From the NCBI RefSeq assembly GCF_024703995.1, contig NZ_JAMXQV010000013.1, positions 62,001 through 126,000 on the forward strand: a stretch of 64,000 bases of DNA, written 5' to 3'. Positions within the stretch are counted from its first letter, which is position 1; each line of letters opens with the position of its first letter. Origin of the DNA: Amycolatopsis iheyensis (lineage in GTDB: Bacteria; Actinomycetota; Actinomycetes; Mycobacteriales; Pseudonocardiaceae). Under the pieces are notes generated by a model, which was not told the origin of the DNA, ran no database searches, and was given only the letters and a program-made list of their open reading frames with translations. Position numbers and translations under genes: made by a program. Positions 52,165 to 60,556 of the stretch are shown piece by piece.

Positions 52165-53358
52165 ATGACCCTGCGCTCGGACGCCGCCGCCCTGCTCGAC
52201 GACCTGGTCGCCCTCCGCCGCGACCTGCACCGGATCCCCGAAATCGGCCTGCACCTGCCGCGCACCCAGGAGCGCGTGCTCGCCGCACTGGACGGCCTGC
52301 CCCTCGAAGTCAGCCTCGGCAAGAACCTCTCGTCGATCACGGGAGTCCTGCGCGGCGGCAAGCCCGGTGGCACCGTCCTCCTCCGCGGTGACATGGACGC
52401 CCTCCCCGTCACCGAAGCCAGCGGCGAAGACTTCAGCTCCACCCTCGACGGCGCCATGCACGCCTGTGGCCACGACCTGCACACCGCGGGCCTGGTCGGC
52501 GCGGCCCGCCTGCTCGCCGCCCGCCAGGACGAGCTGCCCGGCGACGTCGTCTTCATGTTCCAGCCCGGCGAAGAAGGCTGGGACGGCGCCGGCCGCATGA
52601 TCGACGAAGGCGTCCTGACCGCGTCGGGCAAGCACGTCGACGCCGCCTACGGCCTGCACGTCTCGGCCGCGAGCTACGCGAAGGGCCAGTTCACCGCCCG
52701 CCCCGGCACGCTCATGGCGGCGTCGGGCGCCCTCGAGGTCCGGGTGCTCGGCGCGGGCGGCCACGGCTCGTCCCCGCACGACGCGCGCGACCCGATCCCG
52801 GCCGCCTGCGAGATGGTCACCGCGCTGCAGACGATGGTGACGCGCACCTTCGACGTCTTCGACCCGGTAGTGGTCACCGTCGGCTCGTTCCACGCCGGCA
52901 CGCGCCGCAACATCATCCCGGACGACGCGGTGTTCGAAGCCACCCTCCGCTCGTTCTCCCCGGAGGTCGCGGCGAAGGTGGGGGAGCGGGCCGTCCAGGT
53001 GTGCCAGGGCATCGCCCAGGCGCACGGGCTCGACGTCGAAGTCACCTACGAGCCCGAATACCCGGCGACGGTCAACGACGCCGGCGCGTACGGCTTCGTC
53101 GCCGACACGATCCGTGACGTCTTCGGCGAGGAGCGGTTCACCGAGATGGCCGATCCGATCACCGGCTCGGAGGACTTCTCCCGCGTGCTCGAACGCGTTC
53201 CCGGCGCGTACCTGTTCCTCGGCGCGTGCCCGACCGATCCGGCCACCGCGGCGGACAACCATTCGCCGCGCGCCCGCTTCGACGACAGCGTGCTCGGCGA
53301 CGGCGCCGCGCTGCTGGCCGAGCTCGCCGTCCGCCGCCTCGCGCTCCTGGCCAGGTGA
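52165..53358 (+). CDS. M20-family amidohydrolase
   Basis: The 397-residue protein is an M20D-type aminoacylase/amidohydrolase: LRRDLHRIPEIGLHLPRTQ at the start, GDMDALPVTEASG, MHACGHDLHTAGLVGAA (metal-binding His/Cys/Asp) and FQPGEEGWDGAGRMI. It hydrolyses N-acyl or peptide-like amides. I chose ATG 52165 (MTLRSDAAALL). It heads an operon with a DUF3311 protein, a sodium:solute symporter and a second amidohydrolase, with GTGA-type overlaps, next to a divergent Lrp regulator. Confidence 0.88.
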   Translation: MTLRSDAAALLDDLVALRRDLHRIPEIGLHLPRTQERVLAALDGLPLEVSLGKNLSSITGVLRGGKPGGTVLLRGDMDALPVTEASGEDFSSTLDGAMHACGHDLHTAGLVGAARLLAARQDELPGDVVFMFQPGEEGWDGAGRMIDEGVLTASGKHVDAAYGLHVSAASYAKGQFTARPGTLMAASGALEVRVLGAGGHGSSPHDARDPIPAACEMVTALQTMVTRTFDVFDPVVVTVGSFHAGTRRNIIPDDAVFEATLRSFSPEVAAKVGERAVQVCQGIAQAHGLDVEVTYEPEYPATVNDAGAYGFVADTIRDVFGEERFTEMADPITGSEDFSRVLERVPGAYLFLGACPTDPATAADNHSPRARFDDSVLGDGAALLAELAVRRLALLAR

Positions 53359-53363
53359 GGCAC

Positions 53364-53561
53364 GTGCGCAGCTACCACTGGCCCCCGCTGCTCCCGGTGC
53401 TCGCGCTGGTCCTGATGCCGTTCCTGCCGTTCGTGAACACCACCGGGCTGTGGCTCGGGCTGCCGCGGATGATCGTCTGGGGCGCGTTCTGGTGCCTCAT
53501 GTTCACCCCGGCGCTGCTGCTGTCCGAACGTCTGCTGCGCGGACGGGAGGAGGAGTCGTGA
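53364..53561 (+). CDS. Small DUF3311-type membrane protein
   Basis: The 65-residue product has two hydrophobic helices (WPPLLPVLALVLMPFLPFV and GLPRMIVWGAFWCLMFTPALLL) and a basic end. DUF3311 proteins commonly precede symporters of the SSS family, and this one overlaps that gene by 4 bp (GTGA). The start is GTG 53364 after GTGAGG. It is probably a small subunit of the transporter. Confidence 0.8.
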   Translation: MRSYHWPPLLPVLALVLMPFLPFVNTTGLWLGLPRMIVWGAFWCLMFTPALLLSERLLRGREEES

Positions 53562-54970
53562 TCCTCACCTTCACCCTCGTCGGCATCCTCCTGATCGGTG
53601 TCCTCGGTTTCGTCGGCCGGCGCAAGCCCGTCGCCGACCTGGCCGAATGGACCGTCGGCGGCCGCCGCTTCGGCGCGCTGACCATGTGGTTCCTGCAGGC
53701 CGGCGAGGTGTTCACCACCTTCACCTTCCTCGGCATGGCCGGTCTCGCGTTCTCCGGCGGCGTCGCGGCGATGTACGCGCTGCCGTACGTGCCGATCGCC
53801 TACGTAGTGCTGTTCTTCCTCGCGAAACGCCTGTGGACGATGGGCAAGGACCGCGGCTACCTCACCCAGGGCGACTTCCTCGAGGACCGCTACTCCAGCC
53901 GGGCGCTCGGGACGGTGTCGGCGGTGCTCGGCGTCGTGTTCGTGCTGCCCTACCTGCAGCTGCAGATCACCGGGCTGGGGCTGATCGTCCGGCTGGTCAC
54001 CGGCGACAGCGCGTCGGGGACGCTGAGCATGGTGACCGGCAGCGTGCTGATCGTCGCGTTCGTGCTGTGGGCCGGGCTGCGCGGCGTCGCGGCGACGTCC
54101 TACTTCAAGGACGGCATCATGCTGGTCGCCCTGGTGGTGCTCATCATCGCGGTGCCGACGCACTTCGCGGGCGGCATCCCCGCGGTGTTCCACAAGATCG
54201 AGCAGCTGCACCCCGAGAAGCTGATCGTCCACAGTGGAGCCAATGATCACGTCTGGTTCGTGACGAGCATGCTGGTCAGCGCCATCGGCGTCGGGCTGAT
54301 GACGCTGCCGCACTCGTGGCCGGCGCTGATGTCGGCGCGCGACCCGAAGGTGCTGCGGCGCAACTACACCTGGATGCCGGTGTACGAGCTGTGCCTGCTG
54401 CTGCCCATGCTGATCGGCTTCGCGGCGATCATCGTCGTGCCCAAGGGCAGTGATCCGAACGGCGTACTGCTGACGCTGTCGAAAGACGCATTGCCGGGCT
54501 GGGTGACCGGGATCGTCGTGGTCGCCGCGACGGCCACCGCGATGGTCCCGGCCGCCGGGATCCTGATCGGGATCTCGTCGCTGGTGGCGCGCAACATAGT
54601 CCGCGTGCGCAGCGGCCGCAAGCAGTTCTGGATCAACCACGGCACGGTTGTGCTCGCGAGTACTCTTGCCCTCGTGCTCGGCATCTTCCGGCCGGACCTG
54701 CTGGCCAACCTGCTGTTGCTCACCTATTCGGGGTCGGTCCAGCTGGCCCCGGCGAACCTGCTGGGCTTCCTGCGGCGGGTGCCCGTCGGCAAGGTCCCGG
54801 TGTTCGCCGGGCTGATCGCCGGCGAGCTCGTCGTCATCTGGCTGACCTTTGTGGACACTCACTTCGCCGGCACGGTCAACGTCGGTCTCATCGGGCTCGG
54901 CGTGAACGTCGTCGTGCTCGCGCTGGCCGCTGCCGTGCAGCGCCAGGTTTCCCCCAAGGAGGCGGTGTGA
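53558..54970 (+). CDS. Sodium:solute symporter (SSS family)
   Basis: The 470-residue membrane protein has about 12-13 helices. It keeps SSS hallmarks: AEWTVGGRRFGALTMWFLQAGE, YLTQGDFLEDRYSSRALG and AATATAMVPAAGILIGISSLVARN. It should import a small organic acid or amino-acid derivative with sodium. Its GTG overlaps the DUF3311 stop and its stop overlaps the second amidohydrolase start. The cargo is probably the substrate of the two amidohydrolases; that is inference. Confidence 0.88.
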   Translation: MILTFTLVGILLIGVLGFVGRRKPVADLAEWTVGGRRFGALTMWFLQAGEVFTTFTFLGMAGLAFSGGVAAMYALPYVPIAYVVLFFLAKRLWTMGKDRGYLTQGDFLEDRYSSRALGTVSAVLGVVFVLPYLQLQITGLGLIVRLVTGDSASGTLSMVTGSVLIVAFVLWAGLRGVAATSYFKDGIMLVALVVLIIAVPTHFAGGIPAVFHKIEQLHPEKLIVHSGANDHVWFVTSMLVSAIGVGLMTLPHSWPALMSARDPKVLRRNYTWMPVYELCLLLPMLIGFAAIIVVPKGSDPNGVLLTLSKDALPGWVTGIVVVAATATAMVPAAGILIGISSLVARNIVRVRSGRKQFWINHGTVVLASTLALVLGIFRPDLLANLLLLTYSGSVQLAPANLLGFLRRVPVGKVPVFAGLIAGELVVIWLTFVDTHFAGTVNVGLIGLGVNVVVLALAAAVQRQVSPKEAV

Positions 54971-56169
54971 CTCGCACGGTGTTCACCGGCGGTTCGGTGT
55001 TCGACGGCACCGGGTCCGAGCCGGCGGCGGCGGACGTCGTCGTCGAGCACGGCCGGATCGTCGAGGTCGGCACGGGCCTGGACGGCGAGGAGAGCGTCGA
55101 CTGCGAAGGCGCGGTGCTGCTGCCCGGGCTGTTCGACTGCCACGTGCACGTCACGGTGTCGGAGATCGGGCTGCTGTCGCGGGTGCAGAAGCCGTTCTCC
55201 TACCAGTTCTACGAGGCCGCGCGGAACCTGTGGGCGACGCTCGGGCTGGGCATCACGACGGTGCGCGACGCCTCCGGCGCGGACCTCGGCATCAAGCAGG
55301 CGGTGGACGACGGGCTGATCCCGGGGCCGCGGCTGCAGATCTCGATCGGGCTGATCAGTCAGACCGGCGGGCACGGCGACAGCTGGAACCCGTCGAGCAT
55401 CTGCGTCCCGCTACTGGTGCCGCACCCGGGCCGCCCGGACGCGACGGCCGACGGCCCGGACGAGATCCGCCGGGTGGCCCGCACGCTGCTGCGAGCCGGC
55501 GCGGACGTGCTGAAGGTGTGCACGACGGGCGGTGTGCTGTCGCCGCGTGACGACCCGAGGCATTCGCAGTACACGCCGGAGGAGCTGGAGGTCCTGGTCG
55601 CGGAGGCGGCGATGCAGGGCCGCCCGGTGATGGCGCACGCGCAGGGATCCGCGGGCATCAAGAACGCGGTCCGGGCGGGCGTGCGTTCGATCGAGCACGG
55701 CATCTACCTGGACGACGAGGCGATCGAGCTGATGCTCGGCCACGGCACGTGGCTGGTCCCGACGCTGATCGCCCCGGTCAATGTCGTGCGGGCGGCCGAC
55801 GCCGGGGTCGACCTGCCTTCTTCGGTTGTCGCGAAGGCGCGGGAGGTGGTGGAGGTCCACCGGGATTCGGTGCGGCGCGCGTACGCGGCGGGGGTCCGGA
55901 TCGCGATGGGGACGGACAGCGGGGTCGGGCCGCACGGAACGAACCTGGAGGAGCTGGCCCTGATGGCGGCGTGCGGCATGACACCGGCGGACGTGCTGGA
56001 GGCGACGACGTCATCGGCGGCGCGGCTGATGGGCCTGGACGGCGAGCTGGGGCGGATCGAGCCGGGGCTGCGGGCCGATCTTGTCGTGGTGGCCGGGGAT
56101 CCGTACGACTTCCCGGGGTTGGCTTCGAACATCCGGGAGGTTTGGAAGGACGGGGTGCGGGTGGTCTGA
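54967..56169 (+). CDS. Amidohydrolase, prolidase/imidazolonepropionase-like
   Basis: The 400-residue metal-dependent hydrolase has the TIM-barrel metal motif HVHVT in GLFDCHVHVTVSE. It also has MAHAQGSAGIKNAVRAG and SIEHGIYLDDEAIELM (His ligands), MGTDSGVGPHGTNLEELAL (Asp) and the composite domain end PGLRADLVVVAGDP. The GTG overlaps the transporter stop (GTGA). It is likely to be a dipeptidase or cyclic-amide hydrolase acting on the imported compound. It converges with the TIR gene 6 bp away. Confidence 0.86.
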   Translation: MTRTVFTGGSVFDGTGSEPAAADVVVEHGRIVEVGTGLDGEESVDCEGAVLLPGLFDCHVHVTVSEIGLLSRVQKPFSYQFYEAARNLWATLGLGITTVRDASGADLGIKQAVDDGLIPGPRLQISIGLISQTGGHGDSWNPSSICVPLLVPHPGRPDATADGPDEIRRVARTLLRAGADVLKVCTTGGVLSPRDDPRHSQYTPEELEVLVAEAAMQGRPVMAHAQGSAGIKNAVRAGVRSIEHGIYLDDEAIELMLGHGTWLVPTLIAPVNVVRAADAGVDLPSSVVAKAREVVEVHRDSVRRAYAAGVRIAMGTDSGVGPHGTNLEELALMAACGMTPADVLEATTSSAARLMGLDGELGRIEPGLRADLVVVAGDPYDFPGLASNIREVWKDGVRVV

Positions 56170-56175
56170 TCGGGG

Positions 56176-57120
56176 TCAAGAGTGCACTGCCGGATTTCCC
56201 CAGCCCAGTTCCGGTAGGTAGTTCGACAGCCCGCCCGCCATCCGGACGCCGGCAAGCAGGGGGCTTTCGGTCGTACCCGGGCGGTATGACTGCATCTCCA
56301 ACCTCAGCACGTCGGTGACGTCCGCCCTGAGCACCTGGGACTGTCCTTGCTTGACTGTCACTTCTGCGCTGGGTCGCCCGTCCAGGAGAACGCGGAAGAC
56401 TCCGACCTGGTCTGCGTCGACCGCGTCGTCGAGGACGCCGACGATCGACTCGAACCGGCGGTAGCTGCGGCCGAGGTTGAAGCTGATCGAGCCCCGAGGG
56501 CTCTGCGCGAAGTCGCGGCAGCGGTGGATGATGCTGTCGCTGAAGAGCCGGTTGTCGATGGTGGCGGGGCTGACGCGGACATCAGACGTTCGGCTGATGG
56601 CAGGCAGCGTAGCCACGAGGACCGAGTCGGGGGCCTCGGGCAGCGGGGTCCACCTCGGTCGGACGTACTCCCGAACCGAGTCCGCGAGGTGTTTCAGGTC
56701 GTAGTCCGCTGTTCGGTGGTGTAGGCGCAGGTACTGCCGGCGGGCCAGATCGGCGATGGTCCGAGGCAAGTCATCCGCGGTCGGCAGCGCCGTGTCTCCG
56801 ACCAGGACCGGAACGATCGGTTTGTTGCCCGCGATCGCCAGCTCGATCTCCGTCCGTACCCAGTCGGCGGGTGCGTCGATCCGTCGTCTGCCTTCGTTGT
56901 CGGGCTTCAGCCAGTTCGGCCCGATCACTGCGAGGAGCACCGAGCACCCCGACACGGCTCCGATCAGCACGGGGTCGAACGCGACTCCCATGGGAATCGC
57001 CCGGCTCGAACGGAAAACCCTGTCGGAACCGAACACCCGGCACAGATTCTGATCAATCAGCACAGCGGTGTCCTGTGCGTCGCCGGCCCGGAAGTTGATG
57101 AAGACAGTATCGATGGTCAA
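56176..57120 (-). CDS. TIR-domain protein with NPCBM-like C-terminal domain
   Basis: The 314-residue protein has an N-terminal TIR domain (about 3-155): TVFINFRAGDAQDTAVLID, GCSVLLAVIGPNWLKPD and WVRTEIELAIAGNKPIVPVLV. The last segment has Glu91 or Glu93 in the place of the NAD-cleaving glutamate of bacterial TIR proteins. The C-terminal part (about 195-310) looks like an NPCBM beta-sandwich (FNLGRSYRRFESIVGVLDDA, VFRVLLDGRPSAEVTV, TDVLRLEMQSYR). TIR domains degrade NAD or signal in defence. It follows a membrane gene by 18 bp on the same strand. Codon use is less GC-biased than around. The domain call is by eye. Confidence 0.83.
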   Translation of the reverse strand: MTIDTVFINFRAGDAQDTAVLIDQNLCRVFGSDRVFRSSRAIPMGVAFDPVLIGAVSGCSVLLAVIGPNWLKPDNEGRRRIDAPADWVRTEIELAIAGNKPIVPVLVGDTALPTADDLPRTIADLARRQYLRLHHRTADYDLKHLADSVREYVRPRWTPLPEAPDSVLVATLPAISRTSDVRVSPATIDNRLFSDSIIHRCRDFAQSPRGSISFNLGRSYRRFESIVGVLDDAVDADQVGVFRVLLDGRPSAEVTVKQGQSQVLRADVTDVLRLEMQSYRPGTTESPLLAGVRMAGGLSNYLPELGWGNPAVHS

Positions 57121-57138
57121 GCCTCCGTTCGTGTATCG

Positions 57139-58140
57139 TCAGCGCCCGGCGGCGACGACGTGGGGGGAACCCCAGACTGCGTTGCCGCTCCGGCAGGGCC
57201 GTCCTGTGGGAACGGTGAAAGACGTTCGCAGCTTCAGTGCAAAAACGTTCTCCGGAAGATCGAGGGTGAACGGTTTCTTCTCCCCGGGGTTCACCACGAG
57301 CGTCTGTTTCGGGTTGACCCCGTCGTCGTTCAGGAAGACTTCGAACTTCACAGCGAGGTCCGGGGAAGCGGTCGAATCGGTGCCCACTGCTTTGACTTCC
57401 AGCCGAGTGAAGTTCTTCAGGCGGAACTGCTGTTCGCCACGGTATGCGCCGCTGTTGCACGTCGCCAGCATGTTCCAAAGGGAATTCGGATACTGCGTCA
57501 GTTGCACGTCGTGATCGCCGTGCTGGGCGTGCCACTCGTTGTTAGTGAGCGGCAGATCGAGCAGGGATACCGGCGCGCCTTTGGGCACGCTGCTGCCGTC
57601 GCCCGCAACGGCCGGACCTGCCGCGACGGAGCTGGTGTCCGGGTTGGACTCCGTGGTGGGGGTAGGCGAAGCGCTCGTGGACGTCGGCGTGCCTGTCGCC
57701 GGTGCGAGAGTGACAGTCGTGGGTGCGGCGATGTTCGTCTGGTCCGACGCTTGGGTCACCCGGGCGGCGACGAATACGGCGGCCAGCAGCACTGTAACGC
57801 CCACGACTGCCGCCGCCCAGCGGATCCCTTTTCGTGAAGCCTTCACCTTGCTTGCCTTCCGGCCGCCGAGCACGGACTTCAGTTGTCGGGCGAAGTCTCC
57901 GTCCCGAGAAATCTCCTGGCTGAGGTACAGCCGCATCGCACCCGTCTCGACCGAGCCTGTCGGCCGTTCGGTGAACCGAGCAAACACTTCGGCGAGGAAC
58001 GGTTCGGAAAACCGTGCCTGTACCTGGGTGAGAAGGCCTTCTAGGGCAGCGTTGTACGCGGCAGGGCCATCGGCGGACTTCCGCTGGAGGTATTGCGACA
58101 GTACGGACACCGCGTCGCGGGCCAGTTCGGATTCGGCCAT
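57139..58140 (-). CDS. Single-pass membrane protein with NPCBM-like outer domain
   Basis: The 333-residue protein has a cytoplasmic helical domain (about 1-95; LARDAVSVLSQYLQRKSADG, FARFTERPTGSVETGAMRLY). A single membrane helix follows at about 106-128 (WAAAVVGVTVLLAAVFVAARV), then a Thr/Pro/Ser linker (135-190) and a beta-rich outer domain (195-330; QFRLKNFTRLEVKAV, VKFEVFLNDDGVNPKQTLVV, NVFALKLRTSFTV). The outer domain resembles the C-terminal part of the TIR protein downstream. It is the first gene of the pair. I do not recognise a named family; a sensor or anchor for the TIR protein is a hypothesis. Confidence 0.75.
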   Translation of the reverse strand: MAESELARDAVSVLSQYLQRKSADGPAAYNAALEGLLTQVQARFSEPFLAEVFARFTERPTGSVETGAMRLYLSQEISRDGDFARQLKSVLGGRKASKVKASRKGIRWAAAVVGVTVLLAAVFVAARVTQASDQTNIAAPTTVTLAPATGTPTSTSASPTPTTESNPDTSSVAAGPAVAGDGSSVPKGAPVSLLDLPLTNNEWHAQHGDHDVQLTQYPNSLWNMLATCNSGAYRGEQQFRLKNFTRLEVKAVGTDSTASPDLAVKFEVFLNDDGVNPKQTLVVNPGEKKPFTLDLPENVFALKLRTSFTVPTGRPCRSGNAVWGSPHVVAAGR

Positions 58141-58318
58141 CGGCGATCCTCCACCTCGGTCACTGATCTACCGGCCCGCGAGCATACGTGCGAAAATCGA
58201 TCATCGTCGCGCGGGGTGCCGGTACTAGATCCAGCTGTGGCCGTTTTGTTGGAAACGCGGGATGGGTTGGCAAAATTTGTCGCGAATCTGTCCTCTTTTT
58301 GGCCTTTCCGGCCTGAGG

Positions 58319-59116
58319 TCAGAGTTCCGGGCTCAACAGGTCCTTCAACGCCGCCGCGAACTTCGCCGGGTTTCGCTGGGGCGCCAAATGCGCCCCCGGC
58401 AGCTCCGTGAACGGCAGCCCCAGCTCCAGCGCCAGGATCTTCGCCGGCTGGTAGTGGTAGTGCCCCCGGCTGCCCTCACCCGCCACCGGGAAGATCTCCG
58501 TGCTCGCGCGACGCAGTGCGCGCAGGTCCGGCAGGTAGTCGAAGAACTCGGTCAGCTCGCGGTCGAACAACCGCACCCAGTCCTCCTCGTGCGGGAGGCG
58601 GATCGTCGGCAGGTCCGGCAGGGCCGCGCCCGCGATCGCGTCCGCGAACCGGGTCACCGCCGTCATCAGCTCACCCGAACGGGCCAGCCGGACCTGGTCC
58701 GCTGCCGCTTCGAGCCAGGCGCCCGCGTCCGGCATCAGGTGCACCGCCGGGGGTTCGTGCGCGACCAGCGTCGTCACGCTGTCCGGGTGGCGGGCCACCA
58801 GCTCGAGGCCGATCAGCGCGCCCGCGCTCGAGCCGAACACCAGCGCCGGGCCGTCGGTCGCGTGCGTGAGCACCGCCAGCGCGTCTTCTGCCTGCAAGGA
58901 CACCGGGACCGGGCCGGTCGTGGTGTCCGTGCTGGCGAAGTGCCCGCGCCGGTCGTAGGTGATCACGGTGAAGTCCGCGTACAGCTGCTTCGCCAGCGCG
59001 CGGTAGGCGTCGCCCGCTCCGGTGCCGCCGGAGATCAGCAGCAGCACCGGTCCCTCGCCACCTCGGCGAACGAGGAGCTCACCGTTTTCCACCGGGCAAC
59101 GGCTTTCCGAGATCAT
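58319..59116 (-). CDS. Alpha/beta hydrolase
   Basis: The 265-residue protein has LLLISGGTGAGDAYRALAK (oxyanion region), nucleophile in FGSSAGALIGLELVARHP (GSSAG), and a late histidine in LPGAHLAPQRNPAKF. It resembles small esterases and haloperoxidase-like hydrolases. The substrate is unknown. I chose ATG 59116 (MISESRCPVENG). It follows fadA5 by 50 bp on the same strand and may share its KstR-controlled transcript. No dedicated promoter is visible. Confidence 0.8.
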   Translation of the reverse strand: MISESRCPVENGELLVRRGGEGPVLLLISGGTGAGDAYRALAKQLYADFTVITYDRRGHFASTDTTTGPVPVSLQAEDALAVLTHATDGPALVFGSSAGALIGLELVARHPDSVTTLVAHEPPAVHLMPDAGAWLEAAADQVRLARSGELMTAVTRFADAIAGAALPDLPTIRLPHEEDWVRLFDRELTEFFDYLPDLRALRRASTEIFPVAGEGSRGHYHYQPAKILALELGLPFTELPGAHLAPQRNPAKFAAALKDLLSPEL

Positions 59117-59166
59117 GCCCCGAAGTGAAGCACAACCGGCCGACCCGGCAGCGCGGTGGTCGCGGC

Positions 59167-60324
59167 CTAAAGGCGCTCGATGATCGACGCCGTCGCCAGC
59201 GCGCCGCCCGCGCACATCGTCACCAGCGCCGTCGACGCGTCGCGGCGTTCCAGCTCGTGCAACGCCGTCGTCAGCAGGCGCGCTCCCGTGCTGCCCACCG
59301 GGTGACCCAGCGCGATCGCGCCGCCGTTGACGTTCACCCGGGACTCGTCCGGGGCCAGGGTCCGCTGCCAGGACAGCGCCACCGACGCGAACGCCTCGTT
59401 GACCTCGAACAGGTCCGGGTCGGCGATCGTCATCCCGGCGCGGGCGAGCACCCGCTCCGTCGCGCGGATCGGGCCGTCCAGGTGGTAGTACGGCTCCGCG
59501 CCCACCAGCGCCTGCGCCACGATCCGGGCCCGCGGGCGCAAGCCCAGCGCGGCAGCCCGCTCCGACGACATCAGCAGCAGCGCCGCCGCGCCGTCGGAGA
59601 TCTGGGACGACGTGCCCGCCGTGTGGATCCCGTCCTCCACCACCGGCTTCAGCCGCGCGAGGCCTTCCACGGTCGTCTCGCGCAGGCCCTGGTCGCGGCC
59701 GACCAAGCGCGTCTCGCCGGTCGGCTCGTGGGCTTCGGACAGCACCGGCGCCTTCACCGGCACCACTTCGCGGTCGAAGTGCCCGGCCTCCCACGCGGCC
59801 GCCGCCTTCTGCTGCGACGCGGCGCCGAACGCGTCGACGTCCGCGCGCGTGAGACCCCGCCGCACGGCGATGCGCTCCGCCGCGCCGTACTGGTTCGGCA
59901 GGTCGATCGACCACGACGCCGGCCGCGGGGACGCGCCGGCCCGGTTCGCGCCCAGCGGGACCCGGCTCATCGCCTCGACCCCGCACGCGACGCCCACCTC
60001 GATGGCGTCCGCCGCGATCAGACCCGCCACCAGGTGCGTGGCCTGCTGGGCCGAGCCGCACTGGGCGTCGATCGTCGTCGCGCCCGCCGTCTCGGGCAGG
60101 CCCGCGTGCAGCCACGCCGTGCGCGTGACGTTGTTCGACTGCTCGCCGGCCTGCGTGACGCAGCCGCCGATGAGCTGCTCGACCAGCGCCGGGTCGACGC
60201 CCGCGCGGTCGAGCAGGGCCAGCTGCGCGGCGCCCAGCAGCTCGGCCGCGTGCAGGCCGGCCAGCAGCCCGCCCCGCTTGCCGATCGGGGTCCGCACGGC
60301 TTCGACGATGACCGGCACGCCCAT
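59167..60324 (-). CDS. fadA5: Steroid side-chain thiolase FadA5
   Basis: The 385-residue thiolase closely follows M. tuberculosis FadA5. The active residues are Cys89 (TIDAQCGSAQQA), His341 (ALGHPVGSTGAR) and Cys371 (TMCAGGALA), and the segments IVAQALVGAEPYYHLDGP and GTSSQISDGAA are shared. It cleaves acetyl-CoA or propionyl-CoA from 3,22-dioxo steroid CoA esters. I chose ATG 60324 (MGVPVIVEAVRTPIG). It diverges from cyp125 with KstR boxes between, the same arrangement as in M. tuberculosis. Confidence 0.95.
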   Translation of the reverse strand: MGVPVIVEAVRTPIGKRGGLLAGLHAAELLGAAQLALLDRAGVDPALVEQLIGGCVTQAGEQSNNVTRTAWLHAGLPETAGATTIDAQCGSAQQATHLVAGLIAADAIEVGVACGVEAMSRVPLGANRAGASPRPASWSIDLPNQYGAAERIAVRRGLTRADVDAFGAASQQKAAAAWEAGHFDREVVPVKAPVLSEAHEPTGETRLVGRDQGLRETTVEGLARLKPVVEDGIHTAGTSSQISDGAAALLLMSSERAAALGLRPRARIVAQALVGAEPYYHLDGPIRATERVLARAGMTIADPDLFEVNEAFASVALSWQRTLAPDESRVNVNGGAIALGHPVGSTGARLLTTALHELERRDASTALVTMCAGGALATASIIERL

Positions 60325-60367
60325 GTCGTCCCTTTCGTCGGGAAACTTGATCCAGTGACCCAAAAAC

Positions 60368-60381
60368 TAGAACAAGTTATC
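60368..60381. promoter_or_regulatory. KstR operator of fadA5
   Basis: TAGAACAAGTTATC matches TnnAACnnGTTnnA except the last base. It is 43 bp upstream of fadA5. Confidence 0.78.
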
Positions 60382-60429
60382 GTTCTAGGCAAGTCGCCCC
60401 AGGATCCGCGCGATCTTGATCTTCACGGG

Positions 60430-60445
60430 GTGAGCGTGCGCTCAC
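60430..60445. promoter_or_regulatory. Second palindrome in the fadA5-cyp125 promoter
   Basis: GTGAGCG-TG-CGCTCAC is a perfect 7-bp inverted repeat around a 2-base centre. It is unlike the KstR box and could bind another TetR-type regulator. A further repeat GGGTTT-CACT-AAACCC lies at 60469-60484. Confidence 0.5.
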
Positions 60446-60520
60446 CTGCCATCATCGGTCAAGTAAACGGGTTTCACTAAACCCTCTTCCGTTAGTTAAC
60501 ACCGTATGCTTCAATCCAGG

Positions 60521-60534
60521 TAGAACGTGTTTCA
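60521..60534. promoter_or_regulatory. KstR operator of cyp125
   Basis: TAGAACGTGTTTCA is a perfect KstR consensus match. It ends 22 bp before the cyp125 GTG. Confidence 0.88.
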
Positions 60535-60556
60535 AAGGCGAACCGTGGGAGGCAAC

